Of a stretch of 64,000 nucleotides of DNA, positions 45,662 to 57,519 are shown piece by piece (position 1 is the stretch's first letter; every line of letters begins with the position of its first letter). The notes beneath the pieces were generated by a model. It had not been told where the DNA came from. It did no database searches and was given only the letters and a program-made list of their open reading frames with translations. A program made the translations under genes and the position numbers. Source of the stretch: Gammaproteobacteria bacterium (GTDB lineage Bacteria; Gemmatimonadota; Gemmatimonadetes; Longimicrobiales; Gaopeijiaceae); the NCBI GenBank assembly GCA_028820325.1, contig JAPPJO010000161.1:32021-96020 (forward strand), written 5' to 3'.

Positions 45662-45964
45662 ATGAATAGCGAAAGCTCGCCAGCCACCGTGATCGTTCAC
45701 ACCGTCCACGACGGCATCGCCGAAACACGGGCAACGCTCAAGAAACTGCTCCGTTCCGTCGAGCAACCTTTGGCTGAAATGCTGGAGAACATCGATACGA
45801 TTGAGGAGGACCATCGGGACGCGGGCGTTGCAGTACCTCACGAACTGGAACTCGTCCTCTACCAGTATCGGGGGGCGGTCACGGCGTTCCAAACGGCCGA
45901 GACGCGGGCGCGTCTCGTCCTGGAAGAGACGGGCGGGCGATACGTGTCGAGCGAATCTGGTTGA
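45662..45964 (+). CDS. Small protein of unknown function
   Basis: Protein of 100 residues with a purine-rich ribosome binding region (GAGAAGGAAGGAAA) 8 to 10 bases before the ATG. It is predicted helical (TRATLKKLLRSVEQPLAEML, LENIDTIEEDHRDAG) and has no recognisable motif. It is the only plus-strand gene in the island and stands between the broken STAS gene and the broken methyltransferase. Could be a coding relic; moderate confidence from the start signal and residue composition. Confidence 0.5.
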   Translation: MNSESSPATVIVHTVHDGIAETRATLKKLLRSVEQPLAEMLENIDTIEEDHRDAGVAVPHELELVLYQYRGAVTAFQTAETRARLVLEETGGRYVSSESG

Positions 45965-45988
45965 ATTGCCCCCCAAGGGTGGGACTAG

Positions 45989-47575
45989 TCACCGATCAAG
46001 CCGGTTTAGCGGCAACAGTTCGCGCAACGCAGCGCCGTCGGTTATGTCCACGGGCCAGCCGTAGGCGGTGGCTACTGCGGCGTCCAGTTGGGCGTGGGCG
46101 TCCACGAGCCACTGCGGCCGCACGTTGTACAGATTGGTCAGGGTCCGCTTCTTCAGCGCTTTCGCAGCCTTCCCGTCGCGAGCTACGGGGCGGTGGGGAA
46201 ATCCAGACACGGGTTCGTCGATCCATTCGACCCACTCGGGCGGGTTGAGCCAGCGATCCCGGAGTTCGACAAGCCGCCGCGACGCCGAAGCGATGGTCTG
46301 TGCCCGTGGATCGGTGAGATAGTCGGTGGCGGGCACGTCCGGTCCGAGGCCTTTCGGGAACGGGAAGGTCTCGAAGGTCGTCGTGGCGGTATAGCGGGGG
46401 CGGTCCTCCAAACTGGTCCCCTTGCGAAGCGACCAGATCTCGTGGAAACGGCTGTGTAGAATCCCGAACGTGGTGTCGTCGTCGCGGGCGATGATGATGA
46501 CGGTGTTGGAGGGACAGACTCGCGTATCGAGCCAATCGAATACCCGGTGCTTGGCGACAAGGGGCGTGGCGATGTAGCGGGGCAGCCCATCGAGTGCCTT
46601 CCACATCCCTTGTCTCGGTTCCATGTGCCGCCACCAGTTGCGGCGGTAGGCTTCACGGCGATTCCGTTGCCGCATCGGGTGGACGTGCTGTTGCGCGTGC
46701 TCGAAGGGGGCTTCGTAGAGGGCGGCGTCCGCCTCGCTCATGACCCAACCGAAGTCGATGATCCACTTGTCTGCGGATCGCCGAGCAACCTCCATCCCGT
46801 TCACCCAGGGCTTGAGCACATCCGAGTTCGGTCGGCCGTTCGGATTCGAGGGCTCCCTCAGCCACCGGCGCGCAAGGTCGCCGGGAACGTCGAAGGGACC
46901 GCCCTTGGTGTCGCCCATGAAGGCAACACCGCGATTGCGTGCGATGCGCCGGGCTTTCGTCAGGTCAACACCGGCTTTTCCTTCCCTCGCCGCCGTCAGG
47001 TCCGTGTAGACGGCTTCCACCGCGTGACCGTCCAGCCGGGGCTCCTTGAATTCGTCGCCCGGCAGCGCGAAGCACACGAGCGACACGCGCACGGCCGCCC
47101 CGTCGATCACCCATGGTTCGTCGCTCCACGCGTCGAAGATCGGTCGTCCGTTGGTCGCCCTTTCCAGCGCCCGGCGGTTGGCTCCGCCACGGATTGAGTT
47201 GGTCGCGACCAGTCCAACCCGCTTCGATGCTCCACGGTCCAGATGCTCTCCGGCCTTCACGAACCAGTAGCAAACCAGATCGGCCTCGCGCGGCACCCGG
47301 CCCTTGTAGGCACCGAACATGGTGGAGACATACTCCTCGCCGAGGTTGAAAATGAGCCGCTTACCGCCCAGAAACGGCGGGTTGCCAATGACCGCGTCCG
47401 CTTCGGGCCACTCCGGTTCTCCACCCTCCGGGGTCAGGATCGCGTCGCGGCATTCGATGGTCTCCAAGGGATCGAGGATCGGCTGTCGCGAACCGGGGAA
47501 CCCGTTGCGGCGCATCCACTGTATCTCCCCGATCCACACCGACACGCGGGCCAGTTCAGCCGCGTAGGCGGACGG
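45989..47575 (-). pseudogene. YeeA/MmeI-like DNA adenine methyltransferase, 5'-truncated
   Basis: The frame begins abruptly after a TAG at 47576-47578 with SAYAAELARVSVWIGEIQW, which in intact class I DNA methyltransferases of the YeeA/MmeI (type IIG-like) group lies after the SAM-binding motif. Motif IV NPPF (in AVIGNPPFLGGK) is intact, and the target-recognition and C-terminal parts (WIIDFGWVMSEADAALYE, ARDDDTTFGILHSRFHEIW in pieces, PFPKGL) follow normally. Motif I and the whole N-terminal half, where the nuclease of type IIG enzymes would be, are missing, and upstream sequence contains no piece of them. A GTG at 47545 could start a 518-residue product but it could not bind SAM in the normal way. 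Confidence 0.8.
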
Positions 47576-47823
47576 CTAACGGCCAACATCCCGGCAGGAG
47601 ATCACGTAAGTCTAACTGGGACTGCACGATCTGCCACTCCTGCCGTTTGACTGGACCTTGCTGGATCGTGCCGCGAGAGCGGGAAAACGGGTTGGGAATG
47701 GCGGGAAGTCGTTGACGCCTGACGCACGATTCCTACGGACCTGCTGAACGCGGATCCATCGCTGCTTACACCCATTTCGACCGCGACCATCTGCCCTCTG
47801 TCCGCTGGCGGCGCAAAACTGGA

Positions 47824-48548
47824 TCATCTCGACGGCTCACAAGGGACGGGTTCCCACAAGGACTGGTCCTCATTCATCCGGTAGTGTGTCACGCGTGAGC
47901 CAACCAGCCGGCTTGGGTCCAGCGGAAGCTTGGCAAAGGGGTTGTGGTACACAGCCAAATCATGCTCGGGGTCCGGTCCGCCCAGACCGAAAGGAACGGG
48001 GACGCCATCGAATAGCTCGCGCAGCACGGCGATGCAGGACACCGATGTGTTTCTCTCGGGATTCAGCTTCGCCTCGGGACCTTGTTGGTAGCGGCCAAAC
48101 CTAACGAGCGAGCCCACACCTCCTGACGGATCGAGGGGGACACGAACGACATCCATGCCGTGCATGGCGGTGAGGACCGCATAGGGGTCGTCGTGCAGGC
48201 TGCATGGGGTACGGTTTTGCAAGACCACCATTCCCGGGTGAGACCCCTCAAGCGACTTCAGCTGACTGTTGGCCTTCGTGAGCACCTGACGCACGCGATT
48301 TCCCGGTTTGCCGCCGAGCACGCGTGACCCCTTTCCCTCCGCTACCTCTCGTTCCTCTGTATTCGGATCGAATTGCTTCACCTCCACTACGATACCGGCA
48401 TCATTCCCCAACCGGACGAAGAAATCGGGCACCTTTCTACCTGGGGCCGCGCCGATCCGTCCAACCCGCCAGCCTTGAGACTTGCAGAACCGGTGAAAGA
48501 GTTCTTCGGACTCGGTCATGCGGCCTTTCTTCGGTCGCTTCGAACGCG

Positions 48549-48552
<4 letters not shown>
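47824..48552 (-). CDS. PD-(D/E)XK nuclease-like protein coupled to hsdR
   Basis: Protein of 242 residues. Its N-terminal part (ESEELFHRFCKSQGWRVGRIG) is followed by a PD-(D/E)XK-like signature: P42-D43 (VPDFFVRLG) and E57-V-K59 (IVVEVKQFD), then a helix with RVRQVLTKANSQLKSL. The rest is beta-rich with no known motif. The ATG at 48552 overlaps the hsdR stop codon (ATGA), so it is translated with the restriction subunit. It could be an accessory nuclease or a degraded-substrate recognition protein; no named family came to mind. Confidence 0.7.
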
Positions 48553-51685
<3,133 letters not shown>

Positions 51686-51689
<4 letters not shown>

Positions 51690-51889
51690 GACGGGGGCTG
51701 CGCCAGCAGGTAGAAGACGAGGGGAACCATGAGGTCCGTATCCGAAGGCGTGCTCTGGGTGATGAGAAGCTTCGGGGCGGTGAGGGCCTCGGGAATCAAG
51801 TCGTTTGCGATGCCCTCTTGGCGCATGTAGAGCAGGGAGAGGGGCGCCCCGATGCGGGTGTTGCCGGGGGACGGCGGGGTGCCCAACAC
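51686..51889 (-). CDS. Small ORF coupled to hsdR, unknown
   Basis: A 67-codon frame from GTG 51889 to TGA at 51686-51688, which overlaps the hsdR ATG. It contains GTPPSPGNTRIGAPLSLLYM and IPEALTAPKLLITQST, which look like real protein, but I recognise no family. The same frame continues rightward without a stop as far as the stop codon of the large NTPase at 51962-51964, so it may be the separated end of an older, longer gene rather than an independent one. Confidence 0.35.
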
Positions 51890-51961
51890 CTTCTCAGTGC
51901 TCTGCGCGAAAGTGCGGAGGCCGGGTCGGTCGTCCCGAACGACGGGAGAGCGAGTCCAGCA

Positions 51962-54900
51962 TCAGACGGGAACGCTCTCGCAGATGGGCGCGGCCGCCGT
52001 CACGTCGACGACACAGACCGTGATCTTGCGCTTCTGGATGTCGGATAACGAATCCCGGAGGCGTTGTTCAAGCTCCGTGGCGCTTGCGGGGAGGTTCCCG
52101 GAGGGCAACCGCTTTGCATGCTCTCGCCCGAACCACAGCACCAGATACACGCCGTGCCCCTTTGCGGCGGGGTCAATCGCGTATTTGCTGATCAACTGCC
52201 CATGGATCGCCGTCCAGAGATCCCGATGATCGCTCTTCTTGATCTCGATGGGGACGTGGAATCGCTCGTCCCGTGATGCTAGGTATGAGGCTCGGATGTC
52301 GGATCGTCGTCCTCCTGCATGGTGCGCTTCGGCGTGAATCTCCACACCCGATGGCAGTCGCCGCTGCAGCTCGCGGACGATCGTGTCCCGGCAGGACTCC
52401 TCCGACCTCGGAGTCGTTGGCGTGCGATACCGGCCCTCATTCCAGAATGCCCTCCAGCCGTCCGTGTCTCCGTACCGCATCTCCACCGCCAGCTCGCTCA
52501 GTTGAAGCTCCACTAGGGCCGCGAGATCGCCCACCGTCGCGGGCTCGGCACCGCGCAGTGTCTTCAAGACCTGTTCGACATCGGGATGACGATACCCGTG
52601 GTCGCGCCGGACCACACGCTGCGTCTCAAGCGCCCTACCGAGCACTTCACGCCACGCCGATACCGTTTCGTCGTCCGTGAGTTCCGTCAACGCTTGGTGC
52701 GCCTCCGGGGATGGCGAGGAAGCCAGCCAGTCGATTAGGCCCCGGACCAACCTGGACCGTTGCATCCCTGCGGTAACGGTGCGAACGCCCGCGTAGCGCA
52801 CGGACCACTGTTCCGGCTCCACGGAGCTGCCCAGCAGTTGGACGAGCAGGCCAGCCGTTCTACTGTCGACACGGTCGGCCAGCCCCGGTTGAGAGACGAA
52901 CACGCTGAGCTCCGCCAACCGCCGTTGACGCCCCTGCACATGGTGCCGGAGATTGTCCGCGAACGAACCGGGCCATCCGAACAGCCCGGTTGCCAGCCAG
53001 TGGGTTCGTTGCCACACGGCCAAGCTGGACCGAGAGAGCTTCGCGTCGATGATTTCGCGAAGCGCGTTGTGATCGGAATGACGCAGACCGGCCAGGAGCA
53101 GGTAGTCCAGATGCTGGCCGAACGCCCGCTTGCACTGCGTTGGGAAAGCACGGAGGAGGTGGAGCACAGAATGCTGAGCGACCTGTGCGTATCGCGGGTC
53201 GAAGGCCAGCTCGTGAAGCTTGCAGTCGACGGATTGAGTGCTCCGATACACCGCTGATGCCAAGCGCATCTGTACGTCCGCGATGATGCCCGGGTGCCGG
53301 TCGAGAAGCGTCGCGTACCAGTCGGGTTCGTACTCGCCGAGGTAGTTGGCGAAGTAGAACGCAACAGCCAAGTGCCTGTACTGCGGCACCGCCGTTGTCA
53401 CGGGCGATGTCCGGTCCGCCTCTGCCAAGCAGGCGAGAAAGGGCAACCCCAAGTAGTGGAACCGGCCCTCCCGAGCGATGCGGGCCACCTCGCGCAAGGT
53501 GGGAAGGTCCGGACGCGACGAAACGCCGCGAATGCCGGTGAGAATCGCCTCTGCAAGGGAATGGGCACCAGCGCAGTAACGCTGTATCGCTCGGGGGCCA
53601 ACGTCCGCGTCAACAGCAATCCCACGGAAGTCGCCGAAGTAGATGCGGGCTAGGTTGTACAGCAATCCGGGCGGCGCTTGGCCGCTTGCCAGTGCGGCTT
53701 CTTGGGAGCGGAGGTAGTCAAGCTCCCGCGTTTTCTCCTCCTTCACTTTGCGTTCGTACTCTGTCTGGCTCGCCGCCCATTCAGCTTCGGATGCCGTCGC
53801 GGCGTCACTCGAACACCTCAGCCGAGCCAGCGCCGTCCTCAGTCGACCACTATGGCGTACGCCTTTCCGGATCGCGTCGAGCGAGAGATTCCGGTTGATG
53901 CGATCATTCTCGATCGCATGGAATGCGCGCTCAAGCAGGTACTCCGCTGCCTGGGGCGACTCGCCCTCCGCCTCGATTGCCTGTTTCAAACACCATTCAC
54001 CGAAATCGGGTGGCAGGGCAGAGCCATAGAGACGCTTCCGCACCTCGAAGGACGGAGCGGGAGCGTCGTCATCGAGATGGCGCTTCAGACTCTCCAGGAT
54101 TACGGCCTTCTGCGCACGCGGACGTTCAGCCATCCACTCGCGGATCTCATTCACCCAGCCATCGTGGTCGCCCCGGACAAGGCGGCCCGCAGATCCCACT
54201 CCCAGCCAGTCGTAGATCCGAGCAGTCTTGCCCTGACGGATAAGGTCGTCGCCATGCACGGTAAGGGCGCGGGTGACGAGTGCCAGTCGAAGGCGCTGCA
54301 AGCGATCGACGCCTTGGTGTGTCAGAAGGGAGCGCGGCTGCCGGCCGAAGTGGTCCAGATGATCCGCCAGATCGGAATCTGGAGCAACAGCCGCGAGGTC
54401 CGACCCCCAGAATCGCACGTACGCAGGACCGAATTGGTCAGGGTGCTGCGGTTCGACAAAGAACTTCCACAACTCGTGCGGGGATAGCTTGCCGGGGTAG
54501 AGCTGTCCGAGCAGGATTCCTAGGAGGTCGTAGTCGGGGTCTTTCATTCTGCCCCGTCGGATGTCCTCCAGCAGCGCTAGGAGTCGATCCGCTTCGTCGT
54601 CATCGCGGCCGTGGCACCCATACGCGACAAGAGCGTCGGCTCGAACCTCCGATCGCCATGTGGGGTCGCGGACCATTCGCAGCAGACTCTCCCCCAGTTC
54701 GGGCACGGGAGCGCTCTCCGCAAGAACCTTCAGTAGGAAGCCGACGAAGCGTTGGTGCTCAATGCTACAACTCGGACCATCGAACAGACTGTCTAGTGCA
54801 CGTGCCATGTCGGGGGTAACCAGTGCCCGGAAGCTTGCGGCAACGCCGAAGTCCCAGCCGTGCCAGGGTATAGCCCGCCCCAAGGACTCCAGCAGAGCCT

Positions 54901-56122
54901 GCTTGTCCTGATGGCTGAATCCGCGAATGTCGCCATAAACGCCCACCCCGATGGGGTCGCGGTCAATGAGGTGCGGACGGACCGGCGCGCACTGGGCGGC
55001 GAGCCAACCGGAGACGCCGCGCATCTCGGAAACGACTGTACCGTCCTCCTGGCCTACGATCAGGGCGACGATCCGGCTGACGGGGAGTTTCCGTTCGTCG
55101 ACCAGCCGCGCCATGTAGCGCGCCGCTAGGTACTCGGCGATATGCCGGTGGATGGGCACCATCCGTCCGTCACCAAGACCGGTGAACAGCTTGGTGGAGA
55201 GCGCGTGCCGCAGGAGCGCAGGTGAAGCGTAGTTACACTGATCCGGATCCAAGTAGTGAACGTCATATCCATGGTGGATAATCCCGTCTTCGAGCAACGA
55301 GAAACCTGACGCGCCGGTGAGCAACTGCACTGCGCAGAGATGTCCGGCGACCTCGAGGAGTTTCTCAGGCGGATGACTCGGTTTCCTGTAGGCGGCTGCA
55401 ACGTGCTCCGCGTTGTACTCTCGGACGATCACGAGGCAAGCTTTCTCGAAGGCGTCAACACGGCTACCCGGCCATTCATCTCCGCCCGCGACGACACGGA
55501 TCAGCAGTCTCAGGGTCAGTGGATTCGTCAGCAGAACGTCCAAGCCGCGCTCGCGGGCCGTCCACAGGAACTGACTCGGATTTTCGATGGCCGCATGGCC
55601 CCCGAGGACCGCCTCGATTTCTTGATCGGTCAGTGGATCGAGCCGCAGAATCGTGACCTCCCCATTGGGGGACACTTGGGCCAGATGCTTGCGGTCATTC
55701 TCGCCCAGCCAGTCCGCTTCCCGGCAAGAGAGCCGGAAGCGCGGCTGTCCGAGTTTGCGAAGCCGCCTCCGAATCCTGTCTAGGGGCGAACGGGCGTCGC
55801 GCTGACCCGCCCGCACCTCGTCGAGCCCATCGATGAACAGCGTACCTTCGGTCGAGGCCGCCCCCGGATCGTCAAGCCCAAGAAAATCTCGGGCCGAAAC
55901 CAGACGGGCTTCGTCGCCTAGCTGCTCAGCCTCGTCCTCGAAAGCGGTCGTCTTCCCCGCTCCCGGATCGCCGAGCAGCACGTAAGCGTCGGAGGATCGG
56001 AAGTCCGCAATCGGTCGGGACTCTGGTTTGTGGAGAGCTAAGGCCGACCAGTCCTCGTCTGCACTGGATGCGTAAACGACGGTGCAGGTCCGTGGAACTT
56101 TCTTGCTCGTCTCGGAGTGCAT
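51962..56122 (-). CDS. Giant P-loop NTPase with C-terminal PD-(D/E)XK-like domain (candidate defence effector)
   Basis: Protein of 1386 residues. N-terminal NACHT/STAND-like P-loop domain: Walker A GDPGAGKT at 51-58, Walker B TLFIDGLDEV at 94-103, and a sensor-like RFRLSCREADW near 128-138, then a winged-helix-like region. Residues from about 400 to 1150 are helical repeats without a clear motif. The C-terminus is nuclease-like: D1275 (RRSDIRAS), E1293 and K1295 (IEIKKSD), Q1309, followed by GVYLVLWFG. The domain order, nuclease last, differs from the antiviral Avs proteins I know, where the effector is N-terminal. Its ATG overlaps the TGA of the DUF4143 gene (TGATG), so the two are translated together within the type I locus. 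Function is inferred. Confidence 0.8.
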   Translation of the reverse strand: MHSETSKKVPRTCTVVYASSADEDWSALALHKPESRPIADFRSSDAYVLLGDPGAGKTTAFEDEAEQLGDEARLVSARDFLGLDDPGAASTEGTLFIDGLDEVRAGQRDARSPLDRIRRRLRKLGQPRFRLSCREADWLGENDRKHLAQVSPNGEVTILRLDPLTDQEIEAVLGGHAAIENPSQFLWTARERGLDVLLTNPLTLRLLIRVVAGGDEWPGSRVDAFEKACLVIVREYNAEHVAAAYRKPSHPPEKLLEVAGHLCAVQLLTGASGFSLLEDGIIHHGYDVHYLDPDQCNYASPALLRHALSTKLFTGLGDGRMVPIHRHIAEYLAARYMARLVDERKLPVSRIVALIVGQEDGTVVSEMRGVSGWLAAQCAPVRPHLIDRDPIGVGVYGDIRGFSHQDKQALLESLGRAIPWHGWDFGVAASFRALVTPDMARALDSLFDGPSCSIEHQRFVGFLLKVLAESAPVPELGESLLRMVRDPTWRSEVRADALVAYGCHGRDDDEADRLLALLEDIRRGRMKDPDYDLLGILLGQLYPGKLSPHELWKFFVEPQHPDQFGPAYVRFWGSDLAAVAPDSDLADHLDHFGRQPRSLLTHQGVDRLQRLRLALVTRALTVHGDDLIRQGKTARIYDWLGVGSAGRLVRGDHDGWVNEIREWMAERPRAQKAVILESLKRHLDDDAPAPSFEVRKRLYGSALPPDFGEWCLKQAIEAEGESPQAAEYLLERAFHAIENDRINRNLSLDAIRKGVRHSGRLRTALARLRCSSDAATASEAEWAASQTEYERKVKEEKTRELDYLRSQEAALASGQAPPGLLYNLARIYFGDFRGIAVDADVGPRAIQRYCAGAHSLAEAILTGIRGVSSRPDLPTLREVARIAREGRFHYLGLPFLACLAEADRTSPVTTAVPQYRHLAVAFYFANYLGEYEPDWYATLLDRHPGIIADVQMRLASAVYRSTQSVDCKLHELAFDPRYAQVAQHSVLHLLRAFPTQCKRAFGQHLDYLLLAGLRHSDHNALREIIDAKLSRSSLAVWQRTHWLATGLFGWPGSFADNLRHHVQGRQRRLAELSVFVSQPGLADRVDSRTAGLLVQLLGSSVEPEQWSVRYAGVRTVTAGMQRSRLVRGLIDWLASSPSPEAHQALTELTDDETVSAWREVLGRALETQRVVRRDHGYRHPDVEQVLKTLRGAEPATVGDLAALVELQLSELAVEMRYGDTDGWRAFWNEGRYRTPTTPRSEESCRDTIVRELQRRLPSGVEIHAEAHHAGGRRSDIRASYLASRDERFHVPIEIKKSDHRDLWTAIHGQLISKYAIDPAAKGHGVYLVLWFGREHAKRLPSGNLPASATELEQRLRDSLSDIQKRKITVCVVDVTAAAPICESVPV

Positions 56123-57375
56123 CAGTCTTCGAACCAGTGGCTGGCGGGGACCGAAAGAAGCTCGGCGAGCGGCACGCCGCCCTCTCCCGCCAGTAACGAT
56201 CGATAGGGAAAAAAGCGCTTCTGGAAGGCGTCCAGACCGCGGAGACGGCTTCTTCTCGCGCCGCTCTTGACTTCGATTGCGACGAGAAGCGGGCCTCTCC
56301 GCAGTACGAAATCCACTTCGAGCGACCCCTCCCGCCAGTAGTGCACACGGACATCCGGAGGTGCGGTGTTGACTAGGTGAGCCCCCACGGCGCTCTCGAC
56401 GACGCGACCCCAGAACGTCCGGTCGGCCACCGCCTGCTGGAAGGAATAGCCCGAATCGAAGGTCATCAGAGCCGTGTTGAGGACACAGAGCTTCGGACTC
56501 GACGCCCTGACCCGGTGCGGCAGGCTGGAGAACTTGGGAATGCCCGTGATCAGGCCCGCTCCCGAGAGGAGATGCAGATAACGGGCAAGCGTTGTCGTGT
56601 TTCCGGCGTCCTGAAGCTGGCCGACCATCTTGCTGTAGGAGAGCACTTGGCCAGAATAGTCCGCACCGAGCTCGAAGAGGCGGCGCAGCAGCGCTGGCTT
56701 GTCCACGCGGGTCAGCGCGAGGATGTCCCGCTCGATGTTCGGTTCGACGATCGAGGTTGAGACGTAGCGGCGCCATCGGTCCACGTTCGGGATATCGCGA
56801 GCTGCCCCGGGATACGCGCCGAAGTACACGTATTGGTCGAGACTGAGGTCGAAGCCGTCTGCCATCTCCAAGAATGACCAGTGCGACACCGGCACCGGCT
56901 CGAAGCGGCCAGCGAGACTCTCGGTGAGTCCCGACTGCATGAGCAGCGGGGCCGAGCCCAGTAGGACGACATGAAGGGGGCAGCCGTCCGCGCGGTCGGC
57001 ATCCCAAAGTCCCTTCACCGCCTCGGACCACCCCGAGATCTTCTGGATTTCGTCAAAGACAAGCACAAACCGACCGTGTCGGGCTGCCTCCCCCCGCGCC
57101 TCCAGCCAACGCTCGACCAACCAACCGACATCCCGTTTCTTCGGAGGAGACACCGCACCGGTCGGGCTGAGCGGGGATACCGGAATGCCCGGCACTGCGG
57201 GAAGGTCGACGGCGAGATACCTGCGGCTGCTGGGGGAGATCCTATCGAGCGCTTGGCGCACGATCGTGGTCTTGCCCGTCTGGCGCGGGCCGAACAGGGT
57301 GATGAGCCGTTGCGGCTCTTCGGCCAGCCGTTCACCGAGCATTGCCACGTGGGAGCGTTCGAATCGTCGTCGCAT
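56122..57375 (-). CDS. AAA ATPase with DUF4143-type domain, partner of the giant NTPase
   Basis: Protein of 417 residues of the AAA_14/DUF4143 family. Walker A GPRQTGKTT at 29-37, Walker B LVFDEIQ at 105-111 (D107, E109), HVVLLGSAP sensor segment, and a C-terminal PD-(D/E)XK-like fold with LEVDFVLRRG then AIEVKSGARRS. The ATG at 57375 is preferred because the family fold starts there; the frame is open to 57504. The stop overlaps the start of the giant NTPase by one base. A paralogue outside the island lies at 8048-9214. A gap of 144 bases separates it from the hsdS fusion gene, so it may have its own promoter. Confidence 0.88.
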   Translation of the reverse strand: MRRRFERSHVAMLGERLAEEPQRLITLFGPRQTGKTTIVRQALDRISPSSRRYLAVDLPAVPGIPVSPLSPTGAVSPPKKRDVGWLVERWLEARGEAARHGRFVLVFDEIQKISGWSEAVKGLWDADRADGCPLHVVLLGSAPLLMQSGLTESLAGRFEPVPVSHWSFLEMADGFDLSLDQYVYFGAYPGAARDIPNVDRWRRYVSTSIVEPNIERDILALTRVDKPALLRRLFELGADYSGQVLSYSKMVGQLQDAGNTTTLARYLHLLSGAGLITGIPKFSSLPHRVRASSPKLCVLNTALMTFDSGYSFQQAVADRTFWGRVVESAVGAHLVNTAPPDVRVHYWREGSLEVDFVLRRGPLLVAIEVKSGARRSRLRGLDAFQKRFFPYRSLLAGEGGVPLAELLSVPASHWFED

Positions 57376-57519
57376 GACTACGAACCTAGGCCATTGAGTG
57401 AGTTTACTCAAGAAGACACGCGGATCATCCACCGGGAGTCGGCAGGATCGCTGCCGTCCGCCAGTTCCGATCCGAGGAGGTACAGAATACCCCGACTCCT
57501 GCAAACGGGCTCCGTCAGA

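Noticed and set aside
47576..47823. Search for the missing N-terminal part of the methyltransferase in the spacer before the PD-(D/E)XK gene
   Set aside because: No DPACGSG-like or other motif I sequence was found in any frame of these 248 bases, so the gene is truncated and not merely frameshifted.
51962..51964. The NTPase TGA as a recoded (selenocysteine or readthrough) codon
   Set aside because: No SECIS-like hairpin was seen after it and the protein ends naturally; the open frame beyond is explained equally well by a separate small ORF.
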